The notes below the pieces were generated by a model. It ran no database searches and was not told where the DNA came from. It saw nothing but the letters and a program-made list of their open reading frames with translations. The translations under genes were made by a program, and so were the position numbers. From Arachnopeziza araneosa (lineage: Eukaryota; Ascomycota; Leotiomycetes; Helotiales; Arachnopezizaceae), in NCBI GenBank assembly GCA_003988855.1, contig QYAI01000122.1, positions 1 through 64,000 of the forward strand: 64,000 nt of DNA. The letters run 5' to 3'. The first letter of the stretch is position 1. Each line of letters begins with the position of its first letter. This document shows positions 33,948 to 44,217 of the stretch, piece after piece.

Positions 33948-34648
33948 TAGTAAACACAGCAAATAAAACTTTGAAGTTAAATTACAGTTGCTAAGGATTC
34001 CAAAGGGTGTCTAAACCCACTACCCGGATGCTATAATTGTAACCACAACGCTACTATTCTTAGGGGGGAGGAGTCAAGGATTCCAGTTAATCAACTCTTT
34101 TGGGATAGCAAATTGAAACTAACAGCGACTTACTCCGTAGGTGCAGTAAAAACTCTTCGGAAAAGGGAGTAACTTTGTCACGCTACCAATGTAGCCTCTC
34201 TTCAATGCCCGCCCGGTATCACCCCAGCCACTAACTCTCTCACCCTTTCCGCCGTGGGGACGCGAAGCGGAGATACAGAAATTGACTTCTTATTGCTGTT
34301 GCTGTCGCTTAACTAAAAATATCACTTACTGTCTGTTGTCGTCAAAGGCTTGAAGTTCCTTTAAATCTACACAATGTTGTTAGGTCAGCTCTCCATCCTA
34401 AATAGCGAGATATATAGTTTGCATGGCTCCCACGGTCCATCGGACGATCTATATTTCTCTACATCTAAGTACAATTTGTAGATTCACGTGTGTTCTTTTG
34501 GGGCATACGAAAATCAATTATGAGGCAGTGCAAACACCTCACTTGAACAGTTTCATTGTTCGATCTGCGTGTCTTGAATCCATTTTCTTAGAGTCCATCT
34601 TAACCATCAGATACGGATCTCAGTGTTCAAAGTCCTCGGCCGTATCCG
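33948..34648. other. Intergenic stretch
   Basis: 0.7 kb between the regulator and the minus-strand UstYa-like gene. No gene seen. Confidence 0.5.
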
Positions 34649-35266
34649 TTAATAATAACCACACGACCAGAAACCGCGCATAACCATGCTTCCATTCCCA
34701 ATAGATGTGTGATTCTGGCCGAAAGGCGGGCCTTCAAGCAATAATTCAGAACAGTGGCTGATGTGTTCGTAATCACTGGCTCTGCTATTAAATGACCCTT
34801 GATTCAACACACCAAACACCAGTAACTTCCAGGCATATGCACAATGCACGTAGTGATAACTCCTGTTTGTCCATAGAACGTCCAACTCCCCTTGTCGTAC
34901 AATTTCCAAGGGAATTTCATATCTCGCAAGCTTGTCGTAGTAAAACCGAAAGTTGTACGTTTGAAGATATTCCTCGGACAGTTGCTTGTTGTAGCACATC
35001 TCTGGAACCCATCCATTTATCATGAAGTCAAAATGACAACCTCGCTGCTTTGCATCTGCTGTCGAATTTCCACAGTTTGTCCAGGCTGGCTTTCTTCCTT
35101 TGCTGGTCCCTGGGAGGCGGCCATATATAATAATCAAAACAGCAAACACAATAACAAAAGCAAGGTAAAATATTGTATGGAATGCCGGCCGTATTGTATT
35201 TGTGTCTGCAGGCTCGTCCTGTTCTTCCTCTTCAGGTATCGCCTTGAATTTATGACTCCACGCCAT
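34649..35266 (-). CDS. Short UstYa-like membrane protein, divergent type (member B)
   Basis: Intronless, 205 residues, ATG at 35266. Acidic tail, membrane span (about 29-48), then the same blocks as the gene at 26789: WTNCGNSTADAKQRGC, HFDFMINGWVPEMCY and LSEEYLQTYNFRFYYD. HYVHC (context SYHYVHCAYAWKLL) and HISHC (context YEHISHCSELLL) follow. Spacing between the motifs is conserved between the two paralogs, and both lack introns, unlike the seven typical copies. A paired role (heterodimer) is possible. Substrate unknown; the secreted peptide gene at 36400 is the closest small secreted product. Confidence 0.65.
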   Translation of the reverse strand: MAWSHKFKAIPEEEEQDEPADTNTIRPAFHTIFYLAFVIVFAVLIIIYGRLPGTSKGRKPAWTNCGNSTADAKQRGCHFDFMINGWVPEMCYNKQLSEEYLQTYNFRFYYDKLARYEIPLEIVRQGELDVLWTNRSYHYVHCAYAWKLLVFGVLNQGSFNSRASDYEHISHCSELLLEGPPFGQNHTSIGNGSMVMRGFWSCGYY

Positions 35267-36399
35267 GATTCCTCAAACAGAATTGTCAGCTTTGAATAAA
35301 AATGGCTTTCAACACTTACTTCATAACCTTGGTTATTTTGGTGCGGAGATAAGCTTCCGCTGGTTTTGACAATACCTTTATATTTCCTCACTGCCTTTAA
35401 ATTGCTTACGCCAGCTTCACGCATATGCTTGCAGCATCGTCTCGCCTAGCCATAATCTCATCTCCTCGACTTAATACTAACGGACCACTCTACGCTCCTC
35501 ATTCTATTAATTGTGATCATCGATAGGCTAAGGTGAATGACTCTTAACAAGGAATATGGCGAGACAAGCCAAGAGGTGCGAGAGCCGGTCGGAACGCTGA
35601 GCTCTTCCTGGAAAATCATCTGGAATTTCCTAGTTCCCTGTAGATTTTCAAGATAGCCGAAAGTCACTAGCATTCAACTACTCACATCTCGCCATGCTAT
35701 TCAGGCCGAGGCCAAGCCTCATAGATACACCTTTGCTATTGGATGGTCTACAAAAGGAGGAGGTAGTGGTCTTAGTAAGATAATTTATACATGAGACCGA
35801 TTGGGTGGCCACCCCACGGCGAAGGCGCTAGGGGTAGAAGGCTCAAGTGAAACGATGGCACCCCGATGAGGAGCGAATTCAGCCGCCGGAAGCAAGCCGA
35901 CGATTAATATCGCCCAATAGACAAATAAACTTTAGCGTTGCCGCGGACATTTTGATAATCTATCAACGGGAATTCTCGACTCAGGGCCCCCACTCTCAGG
36001 TAGCAGCGAGTCTTATTGCATGAACGGAAATAGCGCGCGGTCCAGGGGAAAAGCAACACACCAAACCACTAAAAAAGACACTTGTGTCAAAACACCGCTC
36101 TGAAGAGTCGCGTTGAAATTTAATCAATAATTATTGTGCGATGAAGTCGAGGGCGGTTTTCCAGGTTTCGGATATTGTCCAGACCGCAGAGAGGGTGCTT
36201 TGAGCGATTAAAGTCGCGTCGACTTGCTGTATCCTAATTTCGAGGCAAGGCGTGCCGGCTTGGCTACTTGTATCAGAGAACATATAAACATCCGATTCTT
36301 CTCTAACAGAAATCATCACGAACCAACAGACATCATCACAAACTACGATCAGAAACTCTTACAACAACACTAAACCGAATATCATTACTCATCTTCAAA
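35267..36399. other. Intergenic stretch, 1.1 kb
   Basis: Short open stretches only (up to 96 codons), none with a family signal. Includes the 5' region of the secreted peptide gene. Confidence 0.45.
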
Positions 36400-36626
36400 A
36401 TGCAATTCCCAAACTTCGTTGTTACGGTGGCTCTTTTCTTCGCAGCAGTCTCATTCGCAGCTCCAGTTGCCGACCCAAACCCAAACATCTTTTATGGCGT
36501 GAGTACTTTTATGGCTCCTTGAGTGCTTAACTGGTTTGAGAAAGCGGCGGCTAACGTTGAGTGTGCGTGAAAAAGGAAGCTTTGAGTGTCTGCGCTGATG
36601 GCACGGAGGCTGCATCATGCACCTAA
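36400..36626 (+). CDS. Small secreted cysteine-containing peptide, first terminal exon
   Basis: Exon 36400-36498 encodes a signal peptide (MQFPNFVVTVALFFAAVSFA) and a Pro/Asn-rich segment ending NIFYG. Intron 36499-36575 (GTGAGT donor, GCTAAC branch point, AAAAG acceptor) is phase 0. Exon 36576-36626 encodes EALSVCADGTEAASCT and a stop: 49 residues in all, with two cysteines near the C-terminus. No known family. It could be a small effector, a pheromone-like peptide or a second modified-peptide precursor. It lies 1.1 kb from a UstYa-like gene and 0.6 kb before an MFS exporter. A second version of the last exon follows at 36713. Confidence 0.5.
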
Positions 36627-36712
36627 GAGTGGAGCTGTAGAGTTGTTAACCATGGTGGTATGGGTATTTTACCTTTGGTATGGTTTTTCTATGCCTCAAT
36701 GCAAATGCAGAG

Positions 36713-36766
36713 GAGGCTTTGAATGTCCGCGCTGATGGTACTGAGGCTCCAACATGCAAAAATTAG
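36713..36766 (+). other. Duplicated alternative last exon of the secreted peptide gene
   Basis: Encodes EALNVRADGTEAPTCKN plus stop, preceded by an AG acceptor in the same phase 0 as 36576. The flanking AACCATGGTGGTAT, tttggtatggttttyctatg and CAATGCAAATGCA also repeat after it (about 36800-36880). The unit of about 140-160 bp is therefore tandemly duplicated, with a third decayed start at about 36880. Splicing exon 1 to this exon would give a peptide variant with one cysteine. Confidence 0.5.
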
Positions 36767-37271
36767 GTTCTACTATACTAGGGGATCTTTGGAGTTGTCA
36801 ACCATGGTGGTATCGGGGATATGGTAGCTTTGGTGTGGTTTTCCTATGAGGTTTTCCCATATCTCCATGCAAATGCAAAGGCTATTCCCGCATATGTTTA
36901 AATTGTGCCGTGATGATGATCGATAAATAGTCTAAGCGAAGTAACTGAAATAAAAGGGGCCACTGGCGCCTCTGCTCTCTTTGCTTTTCACACACAGTTT
37001 CCTAACCTTTACTGCGGGACCTCAGCAATCACTCAGTTATGCGTGTCGTGCTCTCTCTTCCTATTATCGGCTCCGCTGTTATACATAAATGTCGGTCCGG
37101 TCCGCATGCAAGGCGTCATTTGGACGGGAGTTGACATGCTTGTCGCCACGCTGAAACGCAGACGATAAGGTACCTGACTTGACCTTATCGTGCGGATATA
37201 AGAACCGCACACCCCACACGGTTCTTTCGCAAACCACGCCCTCCTAGAGATTCGTGTCCACGCTGAGGAAG

Positions 37272-39114
37272 ATGGGCCCCGAGGACAAGGGCCAGCCGGA
37301 ACAGAGTGAAGCGGCCGTCGAAAATGTCGACAAGACAACGAAGAACGAGGACACTCTCGACGACAAGCAAAATGGCAGCATCCAGCCAGATAGCAGCGTG
37401 GTTTCGGCGAGCGAAACACCCATCAAAGATGTCGAGAAGGCAGCCAAGACCAGCCCAACCGAGGAGAAGATCGAGTACCCGCATGGAATCAAGCTCGCCA
37501 TGCTGCTGCTCAGCATATACCTCACCGTTTTCCTCGTTGCCTTGGATCGTACCATCATCGCAACGGCCCTTCCACAGATCACTGACCAATTCAAGAGTTT
37601 TGCAGATGTCGGCTGGGTATATCAATCTCCGTCTTACCTGCCCCAGAAAATATACTAATCGATATCTACCCCCGCGTAGTACAATGCGGCGTTTTCGCTC
37701 CCTATGATTGCTTTCCAGCTCTTCTTCGGGAGAATGTACACCTTCTACTCCCCAAAATGGATCTTCATGAGCCTTATCCTCGTCTTCGAGATCGGCTCTG
37801 CCGTCTGCGGGGTGGCGCCCAATTCTGTTGGTTTCATCTGGGGCCGAGCCGTGGCGGGCCTGGGCGCTGGAGGCCTTTCCAACGGCGCCATGATTCTCAT
37901 GATGTATGCCGCACCTCTGGAAAAAAGGCCCCTGTACATGGGCCTCATTGGGGCCGTCTTTGGCGTAGCATCCGTCGCTGGCCCTCTCCTGGGCGGTGTG
38001 TTCACGACCAAAGTTACTTGGCGGTACGTTACATTTCCCCCGAGATCATTATGGAGGTGCTAATTTCGAGCCTAGATGGTGCTTCTACATTAACCTCCCA
38101 ATTGGGGCGGCCGTTCTCGTATTCCTCTTCATTGTCGTCGAGGATATCCCAGCCGCCCTTGCCAACCTCCCTGTTAGAGAGAAGATTGCACGCCTCGATA
38201 TTTATGGAACGACCGTCTTTGTGCCGTGCATGATTTGCTTGCTCCTCGCCCTTCAATGGGGTGGCCAGCAGTATGACTGGTCTGATAGACGAATCATCGT
38301 TCTGCTAGTGCTCTTCGGCGTCTTGCTCGTTATCTTTATCGTTATTCAGTTCTGGCAACAAGAGTCTGCCACTGTGCCGCCTCGAATTGCCAAGCATCGT
38401 ACCATTATCGCGGGTGCGTTTTACAGCTTCACCCTTGGGTCTGCCTTTATGATAGTAGTCTACTACGTCTCCATCTGGTTCCAAGCCATCAAAGACGACA
38501 CGGCTATTAGGTCGGGCTACTCTACACTTCCTTTAATCCTTAGCCTCGTCTTTTCGTCCATCTTTTCGGGCGTATTAGTTGGCAGGATAGGTTACTATCA
38601 CCCTTCGCTCATCACCGGCGCCATCCTTGCGCCTATTGGAGCCGGTCTACTCACACTCTTCAAACCTACCACGGGCCATCCCATGTGGATAAGTGCTCAG
38701 GTTATATTTGGCTTCGGTGTTGGAATGGGTCTTCAGCAGACGAGCATCGCCGCACAGACCGTCTTGGACAAGAAAGACGCCCCTACGGGCATATCTATGG
38801 TCTTCTTCGCGCAGGGCTTGGGCGGGACTATCAGTGTCGCAATCGGGCAGAATATCTTGGATAACAGGCTCATTTCAGGGCTTGCCAACACTAACGGTAT
38901 CAACACGCAGGACATCATCAACGCCGGGGCCACCGGATTGCGTAGCATGTTCAACCAGGAACAGCTCGCGGAAGTTTTATTCGTTTATAATCATGCCATC
39001 GTCATAGTATTCTACGTCGCACTTGGTTATGCATGCGCGACGATTTTTGGAGCACTGGCTATGGAGTGGAAAAGTGTTAAGGGGGTTCCAGCAAAAAATG
39101 AGCCAAAAGCATAA
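37272..39114 (+). CDS. MFS multidrug exporter (DHA2, 14-span type)
   Basis: Exons 37272-37616, 37680-38023 and 38076-39114 give 575 residues. A charged N-terminal tail of about 80 residues precedes the spans. Visible motifs are LVALDRTIIATALPQI (motif D1-like), LFFGRMYTFYSPKWIF (motif A region), WGRAVAGLGAGGLSNGA (motif B) and GPLLGGVFTTKVTWRWCFYINLPIGA (motif C, shown in full at the exon join, under limits only in parts). Fungal members export toxins and secondary metabolites at the plasma membrane. The start is ATG 37272 (MGPEDKG). The gene is noticeably more GC-rich than its neighbours. It could export the island's product, but an unrelated drug pump is equally possible. Confidence 0.9.
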
Positions 39115-39184
39115 ATCTTTACTCTGTAATTTAATTTTGATAATAGGAATAGAAATAATCGGCGCCACAACCTGAATGGAACAC

Positions 39185-39866
39185 CCCGCAGTACTCCGCC
39201 TCCACGTCGCTCGTGTCATACTTCTCACCCCCTTTTCGTGAAATGCTACAGTTAGCACAACTACTCACTTCTATCTCCCAAACTTCCACTACAGAAATCA
39301 TTCTCAAAATCGAGAAAACAAAAACTCATCTCAAGCGTTGGGTTCTCGAAGAGCAGCATAAAGAGCGCTTAGTCATGATTCATGCCGGCGTTCTATTCTG
39401 GCACGTACGTCGGTACTCTATTGATGCTTTCTACGACCCTTCATCTGTCTTCCTCACTGCCCTGGCACTTTGGGCTTACGGCACCTTCGCAGCACATACC
39501 CCGTCCTTACGACTTCAAACCCACTCTTCAAATTCCCCGAGCTCGACATCTCCACAAACCGAACTTTCCTGCAACTCAGGCATATAGCACCAATTGAAGA
39601 TTTTGATGAATCTTTGTCTCCCTTTACAGCTAGATAGACCAGCAGATGAGGAATCAGTGCAGTTGTTCATGAAGATGGATGCGGGGATGAGAACAACTAT
39701 CACTAGTGCCGGCAATTTATGCACCGCTGAAGGTCCTTTTAGGACCTTACGTGAATGCAAGAATTTACTAGCCGAGCTAAAATCTTGGAGGGAGGGGAGG
39801 GAATTATTTGCTATTTTAGGGAGGTTGAGAGAGTGTGATAAGGAGAAAGGAGTGGTCGTCACGTGA
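39185..39866 (+). pseudogene. C-terminal fragment of a fungal transcription factor
   Basis: The reading frame at 39213-39587 contains HAGVLFWHVRRYSIDAFY and FLTALALWAYG. The frame at 39594-39866 contains DRPADEESVQLFMKM and LKSWREGRELFAILGRL. These are the last blocks of the C2H2/Fungal_trans-type regulators. No DNA-binding domain or 5' part exists between the MFS gene and here, and the two blocks do not join cleanly. It is probably a truncated relic. Confidence 0.55.
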
Positions 39867-40402
39867 CCAATGAGGATCTAGAAAGCTTTGCTATCTGGAA
39901 TGAAATTGATTTGATGGGAGTACGAGGGGTACAGCATTGGTTAATGAGATTCGAAAGGGTTAAATGTGGCTGGCGTTTAGTATTGAAGTTCTTGAATAAT
40001 TACTTCTTGCGGGATGGGATATGAGGTGGTCAAACTTTACTATCATCTCTTATTTATTTGGATTTTAATTGGGATGTGAGGCTATGAGAGTACTATAGCT
40101 TAGACTCAGAACTGCAGTTCGTGGTTTAAGGATAGATGCGAATTAGAAGTTTCCAGGGCATTGTCCATTCAGATGCGCTAGGTGACAAGGCCGAGGAACC
40201 GACCTGCCCCACTTATGCTCCTCTTGGTGCCCTGTAAAGGACGCCCTGTGAATGATACCCTGTCAGCACGGATGCAGACTCACTAACGACTTCGATTTTC
40301 CCATCATTTCTAAGTAGCTTGTCTACGTTTTGCTTCTCCAAATCCAGTATTCATCTGATTCAAACACCACAAAACAGAAACAACTCTCTCAACACAAGTG
40401 CA
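39867..40402. other. Intergenic stretch
   Basis: 0.5 kb; upstream region of the S66 peptidase. GTCAGCAC at about 40263 is one base off the recurrent element. Nothing else seen. Confidence 0.4.
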
Positions 40403-41500
40403 ATGATGACTACGACTATCCCTAAAGCCCTAAACCCGGGTGACACAGTAGCATTTATTTCTCCTTCATTACGGATAAATGAATTGCTGCCAACTCCCAT
40501 GTCACGGAGTATGAAATTTTTTGAGGGTAGAGGATATGCGGTCAAAATGATATACTCACCAATACCGACTTCAAAATCTGCTTCAAAATTCCTCCAAAGG
40601 GCTCAGCATGTCGCCAATGAAATCCATGAAGCCTTCCTTGACCCCCAAGTAACTTGCATTATAACCACGATAGGAGGTACAGAAGCAAACGAGATCTTAC
40701 GGCATATCGATTACGAAATCATCCGCAACAATCCCAAGATCTTCGTTGGGTATTCTGACATCACCTATTTGTTGTATGCCTTCTTTGTTAAGGCAGGCTT
40801 GCAAGGTTTTTATGGGCCATGTGTTCTGACCGAGTTTGCGGAGTTTCCAGAGCCGCACGCATTCACAACGAATCACTTTTTCCAAGTTCTATTAGGTAAA
40901 GGATCCTCTGGCACTGAAGGAATCACTGGAAAGCAGATCCCGATGTCGACTTCATTTACCCAGCTCGAACTACCTTTTTTGACTGAACTTGGGGATGGGA
41001 AAGACGATACCCAGGATATTCGCCAAACGGTCCCCACACGACAGGCTCGCTTCTTGCGTCCTGGAACTGCAACAGGGCCGCTCCTGGGAGGCTGTTTACG
41101 CAAACTAGTCTCTCTCTGTGGGTCGCCGTTCTTGCCGTCGTCTTTACACAATGGGGCAATCTTCTTCTTCGAAGTGTCACAAGGAGAAAACTTTAGCCCT
41201 ATGCCCCTGGAGAGGATTCGTTCTGACCTTGTAGATCTCATAAATACTGGCTTATGGGATAATATTGTGGGACTTGTGGTGGGGAGAACTTCCCTGTATG
41301 ACGAGAAGATGAACAAGGAACTAGAAAGCGTGATAGAAGAACTAGTTGATGGTGGGCCAAATGGAGGTTACAAGTGGCCGGTATTGTTTGGGGTGGATAT
41401 TGGCCACACTAGTCCAATGCTTACAATACCTTTCGGGGCACTCACTAGTTTGAATAGCACGAAACATGAGTTTTTGTTTCTACAAGAAGGGGTTCTATAA
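40403..41500 (+). CDS. S66-family serine peptidase (LD-carboxypeptidase/MccF-like)
   Basis: Intronless, 365 residues from ATG 40403. The longer frame upstream has no ATG. It starts with LNPGDTVAFISPS. The nucleophile serine is in VGYSDITYLL. GPLLGGCLRKL and the expected catalytic Glu in FFFEVSQGE follow. The catalytic His lies in GVDIGHTSPMLTIPFG. No signal peptide, so it is probably cytosolic. Bacterial relatives trim muropeptides (LdcA) or cleave the toxic aminoacyl-nucleotide microcin C7 (MccF, self-immunity). Fungal members are poorly studied. Near a putative peptide pathway, a trimming or immunity role is an attractive but untested idea. Confidence 0.88.
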   Translation: MMTTTIPKALNPGDTVAFISPSLRINELLPTPMSRSMKFFEGRGYAVKMIYSPIPTSKSASKFLQRAQHVANEIHEAFLDPQVTCIITTIGGTEANEILRHIDYEIIRNNPKIFVGYSDITYLLYAFFVKAGLQGFYGPCVLTEFAEFPEPHAFTTNHFFQVLLGKGSSGTEGITGKQIPMSTSFTQLELPFLTELGDGKDDTQDIRQTVPTRQARFLRPGTATGPLLGGCLRKLVSLCGSPFLPSSLHNGAIFFFEVSQGENFSPMPLERIRSDLVDLINTGLWDNIVGLVVGRTSLYDEKMNKELESVIEELVDGGPNGGYKWPVLFGVDIGHTSPMLTIPFGALTSLNSTKHEFLFLQEGVL

Positions 41501-42519
41501 GTTCAGTACATGTGGGATTATAAATTCTGGCAGGTTTATAGCTCCATTAGTAGGACGCCGCATAAGGGCTAGAAGTTTAGGTGACGTCTAAACTTTTGGG
41601 TTAAATATAACAAGCCAGTAAATCAATTCTGCAAAAACTATTGTTGGTACAATAATCACGTGCCACGCATGAGAGCCTAGTTAGTTAGGCAGCCAGAACC
41701 CCATAAGGGTTCTCCAGCTGCCTCCATCCTTCTTTCTAAGGAGTCCAATGTCCAGGGTAAACCGGCCAATACGGATAACCTAGGTTTATCAGGTGAACCG
41801 ACAACTATGATAAAAATATAAATTTTCTGCATTTTTAACCCACTCACTTATATTGTACGTAGTCTCCTGTGCTTTACTTTTCACAAAAAATCGAATTCGA
41901 ATTCCCATGCTATATAATTATTAGTTTGCTAAATGGACAAGTTCAACAAATTTCCCGAGTGCAAATGCACAACAGTATTTCGGAAACTAAGGGCATCAAC
42001 GATATCCTAAAAAAAAATTGCCATCAAATCATAACTATCAATAGTGACAGTTCCTTCTCTGGGGTCTCCAACGGCGCTCAGATTCTCGACTGTAACTGCC
42101 CAATCATCTATATTTATCTGTCAAGAATATATCTTGTACCTTTGACTTCATTTACCTTACTTTCATTTGGCGATAATACCAAGTTTCAGACAAAAAGTTT
42201 GGGGATTTAAATAGCACAGTACATTGGCTTTAGATTAGTAAATGTAATAAAAGTAAAAGAACTCTTGAAAATGACATGGATTCAATAGTAATCTCAGTTC
42301 TTCCTTCATTTATCAAGCTAATATAACGTACAAAGATCTCTCCTACAAAATCCTTTCTAATACATTTATTGTAAACAATTTCGTAAATGAGCATCCTTAC
42401 TGACCTCCTTGACATAATTAACAAAATGACGCTAATAACACATAAAAGTACAAAACCTATTTCTACACATATCAAAACAAGTGTGTCAAAGCTATAATAC
42501 CTCGTCCAAATCGCCTACC
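41501..42519. other. Intergenic stretch with a MITE-like insertion
   Basis: 1.0 kb, AT-rich, with the family A element at 41642-41804. Other open stretches are unrecognised. Confidence 0.5.
41642..41804. mobile_element. MITE-like element, family A, copy 2
   Basis: 163 bp, near-identical to 19557-19762 in the same orientation, lacking that copy's internal segment. Ends TGTTGGTAC and GAACCGACAA. High similarity between copies 22 kb apart suggests recent movement or duplication. Confidence 0.75.
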
Positions 42520-44217
42520 TCAATTTGGTGCAACGCATTTCCAGCTCGCCGCAGCATTAATATCAGATCCTATCAAGCTTGCATAGTTGGGCCACTTGCA
42601 GATTGGCCTAGTCCGAAACTCCGTTACATGATCAGCCGAGTTCCAATTCGTTGCAATAATCTGTTCTACAGCCGATCCACCCTCGGTCCACTGGATCAAA
42701 GCCGCCAAGGCGTCATAATTTGGATCATTTTGGTGTTTAGGAACACTCCAACCATCAGGGAAGTGGGGCTTAATCAGGTTTGCTTGACCATAACTTCCAA
42801 TCATCCATGGTGCATTGATATTCTCTACATCCGCATTCCAGCAATGGGACATGCCTGGGATTTGAAAGTAGCGGAAAAAATCATCCATGTTTGTCCCAGT
42901 CATGGCTTGTTTCGTTTGGTTATAATAGTGTAAAGAGCTTTTTGTTGGGACAGTTCCGTCTGCCATACCATGGTACATTAGAATCTTTCCTCCTCTATCC
43001 TTGAAGTCACTGATATCAAAATGATCTGCAGTGGCCTGACCGGGATTAACTCTTGTAGAGTTCAAAGCAACCTCGTCTGAATATTGAGTTGTGGCCCAGT
43101 TTGTGTCGTTATACAGAAAATATCTTTCGTAGTCACCATCAAATACGGTTGCATCTTGAGAGACAACCCAGGTATACCAGCCAGCTTCAGAACTAGGTAA
43201 GAAGCCATTATGAATAAAAGTTCCATCCGATGTGCTATAGTCGTTGTAAATACTTCTGGCCAGGTTAATCTGATCATCAGTGAGGCAATATGGTGGTTGA
43301 ACAGTATTCGAACATCGGCTTTGGTTGAGAACGGCATTGATATCGCATTTTTCTGGCATGCTGATAATAGTATCGTTAACACCGTCAATTTTATCACATG
43401 CCTCGTAGATATAATTTTGAAGAGTAAGTAGTGGTGTACCAGAATTGACGTCGAGACGATTTGATGCGGCGACTTTCAGAGTGTCTGATCCAATTTTTGT
43501 GAGATGGGGCATCAGATATTTGGTATCCCAAGCCGGAGCTCCAATGAGTGCGCCATCGAAACTGTCGGGACTAATCTGGATCTCTTTGAGTCCTTGTCTT
43601 CCGCCTGTGGAGCATCCACTATAGTATGAGTGGCCTATATCCACGTTGTAGTAATTTTTCGTCAAGAGTTTCGCAATCTGAACTGAGCCGTGCACAGCTC
43701 GGTAACCCCAGTCTAAAAGCTTAGCATCGTTTTTCAATCCCCAAGATAGATCACTTGGTATTGAGCTATGACCATTATCTGTCGATATTGTTGTCATGTT
43801 ATAGTGTGATCCTTCAGCCATTCCAGGCCAGTTGATTCCTCCCGCAAAGGACTCGCTACCAATTGTCAAGATCCTCGAATTCCAGGTGTTTGGAAGGAAT
43901 ATTCCAAAACGATATTGCGATTGAGGTGTGACAGATTTGTCAGTAACATTGATGACGGCTGCGCAGAGAGGTGGTAGATTTGTGGCAGGCTCCCATGCTA
44001 TGTTCTTCGCTCCATCTGTAAAACTGCCTCCTCGAACCACTGATGTTACATTTTCAATTAAGATTGAGATTCCCTGGGGGAGTTTGACATTTGCGAAACT
44101 CGCACTAACACATGGTTGTGTTTGGCGGCTTTGCTTGACGATTGGGTTGGCGTTCACCAAATTGCTGATAAAGATTGCATAAAAAATGAGAATCGCAGTA
44201 AATATAAAACATGCCAT
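42520..44217 (-). CDS. Secreted tannase/feruloyl esterase family protein
   Basis: Intronless, 565 residues. N-terminal signal peptide (cleavage near NLVNA). Catalytic serine in SYYSGCSTGGRQG, Asp in YHGMADGTVP and His in IPGMSHCW. The paired cysteines next to Ser and His form the family's CS-D-HC disulfide arrangement. Several N-glycosylation sites (NVT, NMT, NQS, NDT) are visible. The enzyme would hydrolyse ester bonds of phenolic acids or gallates in plant material outside the cell. Full length for PF07519. The substrate (ferulate or gallate) cannot be told from sequence. Confidence 0.93.
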   Translation of the reverse strand: MACFIFTAILIFYAIFISNLVNANPIVKQSRQTQPCVSASFANVKLPQGISILIENVTSVVRGGSFTDGAKNIAWEPATNLPPLCAAVINVTDKSVTPQSQYRFGIFLPNTWNSRILTIGSESFAGGINWPGMAEGSHYNMTTISTDNGHSSIPSDLSWGLKNDAKLLDWGYRAVHGSVQIAKLLTKNYYNVDIGHSYYSGCSTGGRQGLKEIQISPDSFDGALIGAPAWDTKYLMPHLTKIGSDTLKVAASNRLDVNSGTPLLTLQNYIYEACDKIDGVNDTIISMPEKCDINAVLNQSRCSNTVQPPYCLTDDQINLARSIYNDYSTSDGTFIHNGFLPSSEAGWYTWVVSQDATVFDGDYERYFLYNDTNWATTQYSDEVALNSTRVNPGQATADHFDISDFKDRGGKILMYHGMADGTVPTKSSLHYYNQTKQAMTGTNMDDFFRYFQIPGMSHCWNADVENINAPWMIGSYGQANLIKPHFPDGWSVPKHQNDPNYDALAALIQWTEGGSAVEQIIATNWNSADHVTEFRTRPICKWPNYASLIGSDINAAASWKCVAPN

